A DNA stretch of 46,398 bases from Nevskia sp. (GTDB lineage: Bacteria; Pseudomonadota; Gammaproteobacteria; Nevskiales; Nevskiaceae). Below the pieces are notes generated by a model. The model worked only from the letters and a program-made list of their open reading frames with translations, was not told the DNA's origin and ran no database searches. Location: contig JALNYU010000028.1 of NCBI GenBank assembly GCA_023229645.1, forward strand, positions 1-46,398, in the 5' to 3' direction. The translations under genes were made by a program, and so were the position numbers. Shown piece by piece: positions 15,428-25,600 of this stretch (its first letter is position 1; every line of letters starts with the position of its first letter).

Positions 15428-16450
15428 ATGCAACTCGGCATGATCGGATTAGGACGCATGGGTGCGAATTTAGTACGGCGTTTGACCAAGGACGGGCACC
15501 GCTGCGTGGTCTATGACGTGGATCCGGCCGCGGTAAAAAAGAACGCAGGCCGCGGCATTCGCGGCGCGCGCTCGCTTGAAGAACTGGTAAAAAAATTGCC
15601 GGTGCCGCGCGTGATCTGGGTGATGGTTCCGGCCAGCGCAACCGGCGCCACAGTTGAAGCTCTGGCGGCCTGCCTTGCCACCGGGGACATCATCATCGAC
15701 GGTGGCAACAGCTACTATCGCGACGATCTTCTGCGCGCTCAAGCACTCAAGGCCAAGGGCATTCACTACGTTGATTGCGGCACCAGCGGCGGCGTATTCG
15801 GGCTTGATCGCGGCTACTGTCTGATGATAGGCGGCGAAACCCGCGTGGTTCAGCATCTGGACCCGATCTTTAAGAGTATTGCGCCGGGGGTTGACGCCGC
15901 GCCGCGCACGCCCGGCCGCAAAGGAGCGGCGATTGACGCCGAGCATGGCTATCTGCACTGCGGCTCGGCCGGCGCCGGTCATTTTGTGAAGATGGTTCAC
16001 AACGGCATCGAATACGGTCTGATGGCGGCCTACGCCGAAGGACTCAACATTTTGCGGGGTGCCAATGCCGGCAAACGCGCGCGTAGCGCGGATGCGGAAA
16101 CAGCGCCGCTTCGCGATCCCGAGTACTACCAGTACGACCTCGACCTCGCTCAGATCGCGGAAGTCTGGCGCCGCGGCAGCGTCATCGGCTCCTGGTTGCT
16201 CGATCTTACGGCGGCAGCGCTGGCCGAAAGTCCAACCCTGAAGGAATACGCGGGTCGCGTATCAGATTCTGGTGAAGGCCGTTGGACCTTGGCCGCCGCT
16301 GTTGATGAATCGGTGCCGATTCCAGTGCTGAGCGCCGCCTTGTTTGAGCGCTTCAGCTCACGCGGTGAAGCCGATTTTGCCGATCGTGTGCTGTCGGCAA
16401 TGCGCAAGCAGTTTGGCGGTCACGATGAAAAGACCCAGGCCGGGAAATGA
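15428..16450 (+). CDS. gnd: 6-phosphogluconate dehydrogenase, decarboxylating, short form
   Basis: The protein has 340 residues from the ATG at 15428, with CAGGAG upstream. It converts 6-phosphogluconate to ribulose-5-phosphate and CO2. The Rossmann motif is GLGRMGANLVRR, the substrate site includes DGGNSYYRD and CGTSGGVFGLDRGYCLMIGG, and catalytic Lys and Asn lie in HFVKMVHNGIEYG. Its length places it with the shorter GntZ/YqeC-type enzymes rather than the ~470-residue E. coli Gnd, and many of those prefer NAD+. It overlaps zwf as ATGA and is first in the operon gnd-zwf-tal-pgi-pgm. Cofactor preference is inferred from family length. Confidence 0.93.
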   Translation: MQLGMIGLGRMGANLVRRLTKDGHRCVVYDVDPAAVKKNAGRGIRGARSLEELVKKLPVPRVIWVMVPASATGATVEALAACLATGDIIIDGGNSYYRDDLLRAQALKAKGIHYVDCGTSGGVFGLDRGYCLMIGGETRVVQHLDPIFKSIAPGVDAAPRTPGRKGAAIDAEHGYLHCGSAGAGHFVKMVHNGIEYGLMAAYAEGLNILRGANAGKRARSADAETAPLRDPEYYQYDLDLAQIAEVWRRGSVIGSWLLDLTAAALAESPTLKEYAGRVSDSGEGRWTLAAAVDESVPIPVLSAALFERFSSRGEADFADRVLSAMRKQFGGHDEKTQAGK

Positions 16451-17862
16451 GCGCGCCCGGTAGCGCCGGTCCTCAGTCGGACGCACTCGTTGTGTTCGGC
16501 GTTACCGGCGATCTAGCGCACAAAAAAATCTTTCCTGCGCTTTATGAATTGGCGAAGCTCGGGGCGCTCAAGGTGCCGGTCATCGGTGTTGCTTCGTCGC
16601 CGTGGCGCGTGGCGCAATTGCGCGAGCGCGCCCGCGACAGCATCCTGGCATTTGGCAAGGTCGATGACCCACCTGCCCTGCGCCATTTGCTATCGCTGTT
16701 GCGTTATGTTGATGGCAACTACAACGACCCGAAAACTTTTCAGGCGCTCCGCGAAGCGCTCAGTGAGGCACGACGGCCGGCACATTATCTGGCTATCCCG
16801 CCAGCGTTGTTTGCGACGGTGATCAAGGGGCTAGGTGCTGCCGGGCTAACGGCGCAGGCGCGCGTGATCGTTGAGAAACCATTCGGACGCGATCTCGCTT
16901 CCGCACGTGCGCTGAACCGCGTTGCCCGCGCCGCGTTCCCGGAAGAAGCGATTTTTCGCATTGATCATTTCCTAGCTAAGGAAGCGATCATGAACATCCT
17001 ATATTTCCGTTTTGCCAATTCGTTTCTGGAGCCGATCTGGAATCGCAATTACGTTGCCAGTGTGCAGATCACGCTGTCAGAGTCGTTTGGCGTCGGAAGC
17101 CGCGGTGCGTTTTACGAAACCGCCGGCTGCCTGCGCGACGTGGTGCAGAACCATCTGTTTCAGATTGTCGCGCTGCTCGCGATGGAACCGCCGACGTATC
17201 GTGGCTTCGGCGCCGTGCACGGCGAAACCACCGATGTTTTCCAAGCCATGCGGCCGCTGCAGGCTGGCGATCTAGTTCGTGGCCAGTACGCCGGCTATCG
17301 CAAGGCGCCGGGCGTGGCGCCGCAGTCCGACGTTGAAACCTTCTGCGCGCTGCGTTTGTTCATCGATTCCTGGCGCTGGCAGGGCGTGCCCTGGTACCTG
17401 CGATCCGGCAAGTATCTCGCCGAGACCGTGGCCGAAGTGATTGTTCAACTCAAGCCGCCGCCGCAACGCCTGTTTGCCGACTCCGCTTCGACGCACGAAC
17501 CGGCCAACTACCTCCGCTTCCGCATCGCACCGAATTCCGCCATTGCCCTCGCGGCGCGCGTTAAGCGCGCGGGCAAAGCCTACGTTGGCAGCCAGCAGGA
17601 GCTTTACCTGAGCGATGAGCAGCCGGGCGAGCAAGCGCCCTACGCACGGCTGCTGGGCGACGCAATGGCCGGTAACGCAGCGCTGTTTACGCGCGAAGAC
17701 GCTGTCGAGGCGGCTTGGGCGGTGGTCGAGCCGGTGCTAACCACGCATCAAGCGGTAATTCCCTACCGGCGCGGCAGTTGGGGCCCGAAAGCGGCGGATG
17801 CACTCATTGCCGACGACGGTGGCTGGTTCAAGCCAATGCTCGAACCGATTCTTTCCACATGA
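16447..17862 (+). CDS. zwf: Glucose-6-phosphate 1-dehydrogenase
   Basis: The 471-residue protein oxidises glucose-6-phosphate to 6-phosphogluconolactone with reduction of NAD(P)+. The N-terminal coenzyme motif is GVTGDLAHKKIFPALYEL, EKPFGRDLASA is present, and the substrate motif is RIDHFLAKEAIMN, where the canonical form is RIDHYLGKE, so Tyr is Phe and Gly is Ala. Length is near the usual ~480-490. It follows gnd with an ATGA overlap. No 6-phosphogluconolactonase gene is present in the operon, so the lactone step relies on spontaneous hydrolysis or a gene elsewhere. Confidence 0.95.
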   Translation: MSAPGSAGPQSDALVVFGVTGDLAHKKIFPALYELAKLGALKVPVIGVASSPWRVAQLRERARDSILAFGKVDDPPALRHLLSLLRYVDGNYNDPKTFQALREALSEARRPAHYLAIPPALFATVIKGLGAAGLTAQARVIVEKPFGRDLASARALNRVARAAFPEEAIFRIDHFLAKEAIMNILYFRFANSFLEPIWNRNYVASVQITLSESFGVGSRGAFYETAGCLRDVVQNHLFQIVALLAMEPPTYRGFGAVHGETTDVFQAMRPLQAGDLVRGQYAGYRKAPGVAPQSDVETFCALRLFIDSWRWQGVPWYLRSGKYLAETVAEVIVQLKPPPQRLFADSASTHEPANYLRFRIAPNSAIALAARVKRAGKAYVGSQQELYLSDEQPGEQAPYARLLGDAMAGNAALFTREDAVEAAWAVVEPVLTTHQAVIPYRRGSWGPKAADALIADDGGWFKPMLEPILST

Positions 17863-17917
17863 GCGGAAAGCGCGGCCACCGCGCCGATCCGTATTACCTC
17901 GATACAGGAGCGCACGC

Positions 17918-19159
17918 ATGAATCCGACACGACAATTACATAACCTTGGCCAGAGCCTGTGGCTCGATAACATCACGCGCGGCTTACTAACCAGCGGCGG
18001 GCTGAGCCGCTACATCAGCGAATTTTCGGTGACCGGCCTTACCTCCAATCCCACCATCTTCAATCGGGCGATCGGCGGCACCAGCCTTTACGACGCCGCC
18101 ATTCAAAGAAAAGCAGCTGAGGGTAAGTCAGGCGAAGATCTGTTCTTCGAACTGGCGTTGGAAGATCTGACGCGGGCCGCCGATCTGTTCCGCCCGATCT
18201 ACGATTCGACCGACGGACTCGATGGCTGGGTCTCGCTAGAAGTATCGCCGCTGCTCGCAAGCGACCCCGTGGGCACCATCAAAGCGGCAGCGCAACTGCA
18301 TGCGCGGGCGCAGCGGCCTAATCTCTTCATCAAGATTCCGGGGACGCCGGAAGGTCTGCCGGCCATCGAGGCGTCGATCTTTGCGAGCGTGCCGGTCAAC
18401 GTGACGCTGCTATTTTCGTGCGATCAGTACAGCGCCGCAGCTGAAGCGTATATGCGCGGGATCGAGCGCCGCATCGAAGCCGGGCTGGATCCGCGCATCG
18501 GCTCCGTCGCCTCGCTGTTCATTAGCCGCTGGGACAAGGCGGCGGGCGGCACCGCGCCCAGTGAAACGAGCAAGGCGTTGAATACCCTGCGCGCCCGGCG
18601 CATCTATGGCATTGATCGCGATGCCGGAATCGACCCGCAGATCGCTGCGGCCATGGCGATGTCTGATAGCCGTAGCGACGAAGCCGACGATGGCGCCGTA
18701 CCGGCCGACCTCCGTAACCGGCTCGGCATCGCAATCGGCCAGCGGACTTATCGCGCCTATCGCGACCTGCTGGAATCACCACGCTGGCGTGCACTCGCCG
18801 CCGCCGGCGCTCATCCGCAGCAACTGCTCTGGGCCAGCACCGGGGTCAAAGATCCGCTGGCCCCCAATACCCTGTACGTTGAAGCCCTGGCCGCGCCGGA
18901 CACCATCAACACCCTGCCGGAGATGACGCTACGCGCCTTCGCCGAGCACGGCGAATTGAACCGAGCGATGGCGCGCAACGGCGGCGATTGCGAAGTTGTG
19001 CTGGCGCGTTTTGCGCATGCCGGCATCGACATTGATGCGCTCGCGCTCAAGTTGCAGCGCGACGGTGCGCAGGCCTTCGTAAAATCCTGGAAGGAAATGC
19101 TGGCGCGGATCGCTGAAAAGAGCGCGCTGCTCGCCAGTGCCGAGGCGGCGCAACAATGA
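17918..19159 (+). CDS. tal: Transaldolase, long form
   Basis: The protein has 413 residues from the ATG at 17918; the frame is open back to 17798 but that part overlaps the zwf end, and ACAGGAG lies upstream of 17918. It transfers a dihydroxyacetone unit between sugar phosphates in the non-oxidative pentose phosphate pathway. LWLDNITRGLLTSGGLSRYI and VTGLTSNPTIFNRAIGG mark the N terminus. The Schiff-base lysine is in LFIKIPGTPEGL, and WASTGVKDP is near the C terminus. It is longer than TalB (~317), like the long type of actinobacteria and cyanobacteria. It lies 55 bp after zwf and overlaps pgi by ATGA. Confidence 0.93.
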   Translation: MNPTRQLHNLGQSLWLDNITRGLLTSGGLSRYISEFSVTGLTSNPTIFNRAIGGTSLYDAAIQRKAAEGKSGEDLFFELALEDLTRAADLFRPIYDSTDGLDGWVSLEVSPLLASDPVGTIKAAAQLHARAQRPNLFIKIPGTPEGLPAIEASIFASVPVNVTLLFSCDQYSAAAEAYMRGIERRIEAGLDPRIGSVASLFISRWDKAAGGTAPSETSKALNTLRARRIYGIDRDAGIDPQIAAAMAMSDSRSDEADDGAVPADLRNRLGIAIGQRTYRAYRDLLESPRWRALAAAGAHPQQLLWASTGVKDPLAPNTLYVEALAAPDTINTLPEMTLRAFAEHGELNRAMARNGGDCEVVLARFAHAGIDIDALALKLQRDGAQAFVKSWKEMLARIAEKSALLASAEAAQQ

Positions 19160-20820
19160 CCGCAGACGGGCTGCCGCCGCCCCACGCGGCGGCGCCGCTA
19201 ACCGAGCGCCCGCAGTGGCTGGCATTGCAACGGCACTGCGCGCAAATCGGCAGCCGGCATCTGCGCGATCTATTCAGCGATGCGCCGGCGCGCGGCGTGC
19301 ATTTCAACGCCACGGCCGCCGGCCTGTATCTGGACTATTCCAAACAACGCATTACCAGCGAAACGCTACGCCTATTGCAGGAACTCGCCCTCGCCTGCGG
19401 TCTACCCGCACACATCGCGGCGATGTTCAGCGGCGACCGGATCAACCGCACCGAAAATCGCGCAGTGCTGCACGTGGCGCTGCGCGCACCGGCGGATGCG
19501 CAGATCACGTTGGATGGAAAGAACGTTGTTCCCGCGGTGCACGCGGTGCTGGCCCGCATGGCCAGTTTCGCTGCGCGCGTCCGCGATGGCCGCTGGACCG
19601 GCCACAGCGGTAAACGCATCCGCCATATCGTCAACATCGGCATCGGTGGCTCCAATCTCGGCCCGGTCATGGCCTACGAAGCGCTGCGCGCATACAGCCA
19701 GCGCGATCTCACCTTCCACTTTGTTTCGAACGTCGACGGTACCGATCTCGTCGAGGCCCTACGTAACCTAGACGCCGCCGAAACGCTGTTTATCGTCTGT
19801 TCCAAAACCTTCTCGACACTCGAAACCTTAACCAATGCGCGCGCGGCGCGCGCATGGTGCCTACACACCCTGGGCGACGAAGCGGCGATCGCCCGGCACT
19901 TTGTCGCCATATCGAGCAACGCCGAAGGTGTTGCGAAATTCGGGATTGCGCCCGAGCACATGTTCGGCTTTTGGGACTGGGTCGGTGGTCGCTACTCAAT
20001 GGATTCGGCAATTGGCCTTTCGACGATGCTGGCGATTGGGCCGGAGAATTTCCGAGCGATGCTCAGCGGATTCCACACGATGGATACCCACTTCCGGACC
20101 GCGCCGCTCGCCCATAATCTGCCGGTGCTGATGGCCGTGCTGGCGATCTGGAATCGCAATTTTCTTGGCGCCGAGACGGTCGCCGTGCTGCCTTACGCAC
20201 ACTATCTCAAGCGGTTTCCGGCTTACCTGCAGCAACTGGCGATGGAGAGCAACGGCAAACACGTCACGCTCGACGGCGTGCGCGTGGACTACGCCACAGG
20301 ACCGATCTACTGGGGCGAGCCCGGCACCAACGGCCAGCATTCGTTCTACCAGCTGATCCATCAAGGCACGCAGATCGTCCCCTGTGACTTCATTGGCTTC
20401 TGCCGGCCGCTCAATGTGCTCGGCGACCAGCACGACCTGCTGATGGCCAATCTGTTTGCCCAGAGCGAGGCGCTGGCCTTCGGCAAAACCGCGGATGAAG
20501 TGCGCGACGAAGGCACGGCCGCGGCCTTGGTGCCGCACCGGACCTTCGAAGGCAACCGGCCGAGCAATACCCTCCTCGCTGAACAACTCACGCCGCAAAC
20601 GCTGGGTGCGTTGGTGGCGTTGTATGAGCACAGTGTCTTCGTGCAAGGCGTGATTTGGAATATCGATTCTTTCGACCAATGGGGCGTCAAACTGGGCAAG
20701 GCGCTGGCCACTTTCACCGCTACTGAGCTCCGCAGCGCCGAGGAACCGCCGTTGGCGCACGATAGTTCAACCAACACGCTGATCAGGCGCTATCGTCACC
20801 TCCGAGACCGACGAACATGA
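19156..20820 (+). CDS. pgi: Glucose-6-phosphate isomerase
   Basis: The 554-residue protein interconverts glucose-6-phosphate and fructose-6-phosphate. Family motifs are present in order: IVNIGIGGSNLGPVM, SKTFSTLETLTNA, WDWVGGRYSMDSAIGLS, GEPGTNGQHSFYQLIHQGT (containing the catalytic Glu) and QWGVKLGKALA at the C terminus. Length is normal. Its ATG overlaps the tal stop, and its stop overlaps the pgm start (ATGA at 20817), so flux between the pentose phosphate branch and glycolysis is co-expressed. A second housekeeping pgi elsewhere is possible. Confidence 0.96.
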   Translation: MTADGLPPPHAAAPLTERPQWLALQRHCAQIGSRHLRDLFSDAPARGVHFNATAAGLYLDYSKQRITSETLRLLQELALACGLPAHIAAMFSGDRINRTENRAVLHVALRAPADAQITLDGKNVVPAVHAVLARMASFAARVRDGRWTGHSGKRIRHIVNIGIGGSNLGPVMAYEALRAYSQRDLTFHFVSNVDGTDLVEALRNLDAAETLFIVCSKTFSTLETLTNARAARAWCLHTLGDEAAIARHFVAISSNAEGVAKFGIAPEHMFGFWDWVGGRYSMDSAIGLSTMLAIGPENFRAMLSGFHTMDTHFRTAPLAHNLPVLMAVLAIWNRNFLGAETVAVLPYAHYLKRFPAYLQQLAMESNGKHVTLDGVRVDYATGPIYWGEPGTNGQHSFYQLIHQGTQIVPCDFIGFCRPLNVLGDQHDLLMANLFAQSEALAFGKTADEVRDEGTAAALVPHRTFEGNRPSNTLLAEQLTPQTLGALVALYEHSVFVQGVIWNIDSFDQWGVKLGKALATFTATELRSAEEPPLAHDSSTNTLIRRYRHLRDRRT

Positions 20821-22469
20821 GCACGATAATCAGCCCGCTCGCCGGCAAGCCCGCGCCGCAGTCGCTGCTGGTTGACGTGCCCCAGCTACTCGCTGCCTAT
20901 TTCGATCTAACCCCGGATCCTGCCGTGCCGGCGCAGCGCGTCGCCTTCGGCACCTCCGGCCATCGGGGTAGCGCATTCACGCAGAGCTTTAACGAACGGC
21001 ATGTGTTGGCGATCACGCAGGCGATTTGCGACTACCGCCGGCAGCAAACGATCGACGGCCCGCTTTATATCGGCATCGATACCCATGCTTTGTCGCAGCC
21101 GGCGTTTGAAACTGCGCTAGCGGTGCTGGCGGCGAACCAAGTGGAAACGTTGATCGCCAAAGGCGGCGAATTCACACCGACACCGGCGGTGTCGCACGCA
21201 ATCCTGGTCTACAATTTTTGCCGCAGCAAAGGCCTGGCTGATGGCATCGTTATCACGCCTTCGCACAATCCGCCCGACTACGGCGGCTTCAAGTACAACC
21301 CGCCCAATGGCGGCCCGGCCGACACCAGCGTCACCGGCTGGATCGAGGCCCGCGCCAATGCCCTGCTCGAAGCCGGCTTGAAGGATGTTCGCCGCACGCC
21401 GTTCGCGCAGGCGCGCCGCGCCGGCACCACGCGCGAGCACAATTATCTCGACGCCTACGTCAGCGATCTCGCCCATATGATCGACTTCGCCGCCATCCGT
21501 GCGTCAGGCATCTGCATCGGCGTCGATCCGCTGGGCGGCGCCGGTGTGCATTACTGGGCGCAGATTGCCGAGCGCTACAAGCTTGACCTCAGCGTTATCA
21601 GCGAGCAAGTCGATGCCCAATTCGGTTTCATGTCGGTGGACTGGGACGGCCAAATCCGCATGGACCCGTCCTCGCCGTACGCGATGCAGCCGCTGATCGC
21701 CGTCAAAGACCGCTACGACATCGCATTCGCCTGCGATACCGACCACGACCGCCACGGCATCGTCACGCCCGGCGGTGGCCTGCTGCTGCCCAATCAGTAT
21801 CAACCGGTACTAATCGACTATTTGTTCCAACATCGGCCGGCGTGGCCGACAGCCGCGGCAATCGGCAAAACCCTAGTCAGCACCGCGCTGATCGATCGCC
21901 TAGCGCAGCGGCTCGGTCGCAAGCTCTATGAGGTGCCGGTCGGATTCAAATGGTTCGTCGCCGGCCTGCTCGACGGCGCCCTGGGCTTTGCCGGCGAGGA
22001 AAGCGCAGGCGCCAGCTTCAGCCGCATCGATGGCACCGTTTGGACCACTGACAAAGACGGCATTGTGCCGGCCTTACTATCGGCTGAAATCACCGCGAAT
22101 ACCGGCCACGATCCGGCCGTTTTATATCGTGAGCTAGTTGGTAAATTGGGCGAACCGTTTGGCGACCGCGTGCAGGCGCCGGCCACCGCAGCGCAGAAAT
22201 CCAGTCTAGCCCGCCTCTCCCCGTCTCAGATTAAAAGCAGCGAACTCGCTGGCGAGAAAATCGACCACATCCTCGATCACGCCCCCGGGAACGGCGCGGC
22301 CATCGGCGGCATCAAAGTGATCACCGCCTCCGGCTGGTTCGCCGCCCGCCCCTCCGGCACTGAAGAGATCTACAAAATCTACGCCGAGAGCTTCAAAGAC
22401 GAGGCCCACCTGCGGATGATTCTGCAGGAGGCGCAGCATATTGTTGATGTTGCGTTATCGGCGAGCTAA
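20817..22469 (+). CDS. pgm: Alpha-D-glucose phosphate-specific phosphoglucomutase
   Basis: The 550-residue protein interconverts glucose-6-phosphate and glucose-1-phosphate. It shows FGTSGHRGSAF near the N terminus, the phosphoserine loop ITPSHNPPDYGGFKYNPPNG, the metal loop CDTDHDRHG, GEESAGASF for sugar binding and ARPSGTEEIYKIYAESF at the C terminus. Length equals that of E. coli Pgm (~546). It is last in the operon. The product glucose-1-phosphate is the precursor for UDP-glucose, the donor used by the convergent cyclic glucan synthase-like gene, which gives this operon an outlet into polysaccharide. Confidence 0.96.
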   Translation: MSTIISPLAGKPAPQSLLVDVPQLLAAYFDLTPDPAVPAQRVAFGTSGHRGSAFTQSFNERHVLAITQAICDYRRQQTIDGPLYIGIDTHALSQPAFETALAVLAANQVETLIAKGGEFTPTPAVSHAILVYNFCRSKGLADGIVITPSHNPPDYGGFKYNPPNGGPADTSVTGWIEARANALLEAGLKDVRRTPFAQARRAGTTREHNYLDAYVSDLAHMIDFAAIRASGICIGVDPLGGAGVHYWAQIAERYKLDLSVISEQVDAQFGFMSVDWDGQIRMDPSSPYAMQPLIAVKDRYDIAFACDTDHDRHGIVTPGGGLLLPNQYQPVLIDYLFQHRPAWPTAAAIGKTLVSTALIDRLAQRLGRKLYEVPVGFKWFVAGLLDGALGFAGEESAGASFSRIDGTVWTTDKDGIVPALLSAEITANTGHDPAVLYRELVGKLGEPFGDRVQAPATAAQKSSLARLSPSQIKSSELAGEKIDHILDHAPGNGAAIGGIKVITASGWFAARPSGTEEIYKIYAESFKDEAHLRMILQEAQHIVDVALSAS

Positions 22470-22650
22470 GAAGCGCGCCTAACGCTGCGGGCTCTGCTTC
22501 AATTCAAACTCGAGTCTGCCTGACCCGAGAACGCTTCCAGCCTCGGTTCTTTGTCGCGGACCCACCGAGTTTTATTCGCAACGATTATTTCTGGGCGCGC
22601 GGAATTTCCTTCAGTTTGAACTTACGTCCCAAGCGCAGCTAGCGGTTGAT

Positions 22651-25600
22651 TCACGCCGTAATTGTCGCTGTTTCTAAGTGTTCGGCAAGGCGACCGCAGA
22701 CTTTCAGCTCAACCCGATGCCGATGGCCGTCGTTGACGAGGGCGAAGCTGGTCGTAGGCTGCTCGACGCCGTCGAGCGTCAGCAGCGCTGGGTTGGTTGA
22801 ATCGTTGGTTTGTCGGACGGAGATCTCGTAGACGGTTTCTTGATAGCGGTAATAGATCTTGAATGCGGTCCAGTCTTTGGGGATGCACGGTGTGATTTGC
22901 AGGGTATCGCCTTCGCGCTTGAGTCCTAGCAGCGATTCCAGCATCAGCCGATACAACCAACCTGCGGAGCCGGTGTACCAGGTCCAGCCGCCGCGGCCGG
23001 CGTGCGGCGGTACGGCGTAGACATCGGCCGCTACGGCGTAGGGTTCGGCTTTATAGATTGCGACGGCTTGCGCCGACCGTGCCCGCATGGCTGGGTTGAT
23101 GATGTTCAGTAGCGACCACGCCCGTTTCTCGTCGCCCAGTTTGGCGAAGGCCATTGCCGCCCATACGGCGGCGTGAGTGTATTGGCCGCCGTTTTCGCGC
23201 ACGCCGGGAACGTAGCCTTTGATGTAGCCGGGGTTCATCGATGATTGATCGAACGGTGGGTCCAGCAAGCGGATTACGCCGTGCTCACGGTCGACGAGGT
23301 GCTGGTCTAGTGCGTCCATCGCTTGCCGCGCGCGTCCCGGTTCGCCAGCGGCAGAGAGCACGGACCAACTCTGGGCGATGGAGTCGATTGAGCATTCCGG
23401 ATTAATTTTCGAACCGAGCGGTGTGCCATCGTCAAACCAAGCACGCCGATACCAGGCGCCGTCCCAGGCGTGTTGATCGAGGTTGGTGCGTAAGCGCGCG
23501 GCTTCAGCGGTGCAGCGGTCGGCAAACGCGATATCGCCGCGCGTACTTGCCAAAGCGCCAAACGATACCAGCACCTCGTAGAGGAAAAATCCAAGCCAGA
23601 CACTTTCGCCCTTGCCGTCAATGCCGACGAGGTTCATGCCGTCGTTCCAGTCGCCGGAGCCCATCAGCGGCAAGCCGTGCTCGCCGTAGCGCAGGCCGTG
23701 AGCGATGGCCCGCACGCAGTGCTCGTACAGGCTTGCTACGTCACTGACGTGGCCCGGTGCGTCGTAATACGACTCCTCGTCGTCGGCCAGCAGACGGCCG
23801 CTGAGGAAGTGCAGTTTTTCGTCGAGCACGCCGGTGTCGCCACTACTTTGCACGTAGCGGCATACCGCCAGCGGCAGCCAGAGGTAATCATCGGAGCAGC
23901 GCGTGCGCACGCCGCGGCCGGTTGGCGGATGCCACCAGTGCTGCACGTCGCCTTCTGGGAATTGCCGCTGTGCGCTGCGCAGCAGATGCTCGCGTACTAA
24001 CGCGGGCGCGCTGTGCACTAGCGCCATTACGTCCTGCAGTTGGTCGCGGAAGCCGAACGCGCCGCCAGACTGATAAAAGCCGCTGCGCGCCCACAGGCGG
24101 CAGGCCAGCACTTGATACACCAACCAGCCGTTGGCGAGCACGTTCAACGCTGGGTCTGGCGTTTCAACCTGCACTGCGCCGAGCGTGTGCTGCCAGTATT
24201 GCTGCACCTTCTCTAGCGCGGCGCGCGCTGAACCGGGCATTCGTAGGCGCTTGGCTAGCGCACACGTTTGGTCGAGATCGCGGCCGGCGCCGAGGCGGAA
24301 AATGATCTCGCGTTCCTGCCCGTCTGCCAGTTCAAACGGCACCTGGATCGCGCCGCAGGGATCGAGCGCGGCGCCGATCCGGCCGGATAGATAGGCGCGC
24401 GTCATCGCATCTGGATCATTGAGCGAGCCGTTGCGGCCGAGGAATTCCGTGCGGTCGCCGGTGAGCGTGCGCGAGTTGTCGTCAACATCAAAAAACGCCA
24501 CCCGGCCGGCGAATTCGGTGTTGTAAGCATTGCGCGCGAACAACGCGCCGCTGGTGGGATCGATCTCGGTGACGACGTGCATGGCGGACTTCGGACGCAA
24601 GTCGCCGAGCACCCATTCAACGTATCCGGTAACCGAAAGCCGCCGCGCCCGGCCCGAGATGTTGCGTACTTTCAATACTGAAAATTTAACCGCGTCGTTG
24701 AGGTCGACATAGATACATAACTCAGACTGGATGCCGCCGGCGCGGTGTTCGAAGACGCTGTAGCCAAAGCCATGACGGGTGACGTAAGGCGCTGTGTCAC
24801 GAACCGGCAGTGGCGTTGGCGACCAGAACTTGCCGCTTTCTTCGTCACGGAGATAAAACGCTTCTCCGCCCGATGCGCCTACTGCATCGTCACTCCACGG
24901 CGTCAGCCGGAATTCGTGGGCATTTTCGCTCCAGGTGTAAGCGAGGCCGCTCTCGGTTACCACCGTTCCGAACTGCGGATTCGCCAGCACGTTGACCCAG
25001 GGTAGCGGGGTCGTCTGGGCCTGCGTGGTGGTGATGACGTACTCGCGTCCGTCGGCGGTGAATCCGCCGAAGTCGTTGCCAAAAAGCAGGCCCGGCCGAG
25101 GCATAACTGGCGATGTCGCCGGTTCGTGAACATAGGCGCGGGTGTGCGCCAGTCGGGCAATGCCCCGGTGCGTTACTACACGGCGGCTGACCTGCTCAGC
25201 CAAGGTTCCGCGGTCGCCTGCAACGATGACGCGCGCAACCGACTGCAGCAGGTTGCGGTCCTCATTCGAAATCTGCTCGGCCGAGCGCACGAAGATGCCG
25301 CCCGGGCGGTCGATGGCATTGGCGTCAGTGCCGGTGGCGATCAGCGCCATGATCTGATCTTGAAGGATTTGCCGGTAGCCGAGGTGGTCCTCATTCCAGA
25401 TTACGAGGTCCACCTTCAGCCCTTTAAGCCGCCAGTACGTGTGACACTGAATCATCTGGCGCGCCAGATCGATGTGCGTGCTATCGGAAACTCTCAGCAG
25501 AACAATCGGCAGATCACCGGAAATGGCGTAGGCCCAAAGGCCGGACTGCCCGCGCCGATTCTGGACCAACACCGAGGCTTGGGCCCGCAGCGCGGCATTG

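Noticed and set aside
17798..17917. Longer start of transaldolase overlapping zwf
   Set aside because: The extra residues are the zwf end read in another frame; the ATG at 17918 has a ribosome site and begins the family-like sequence.
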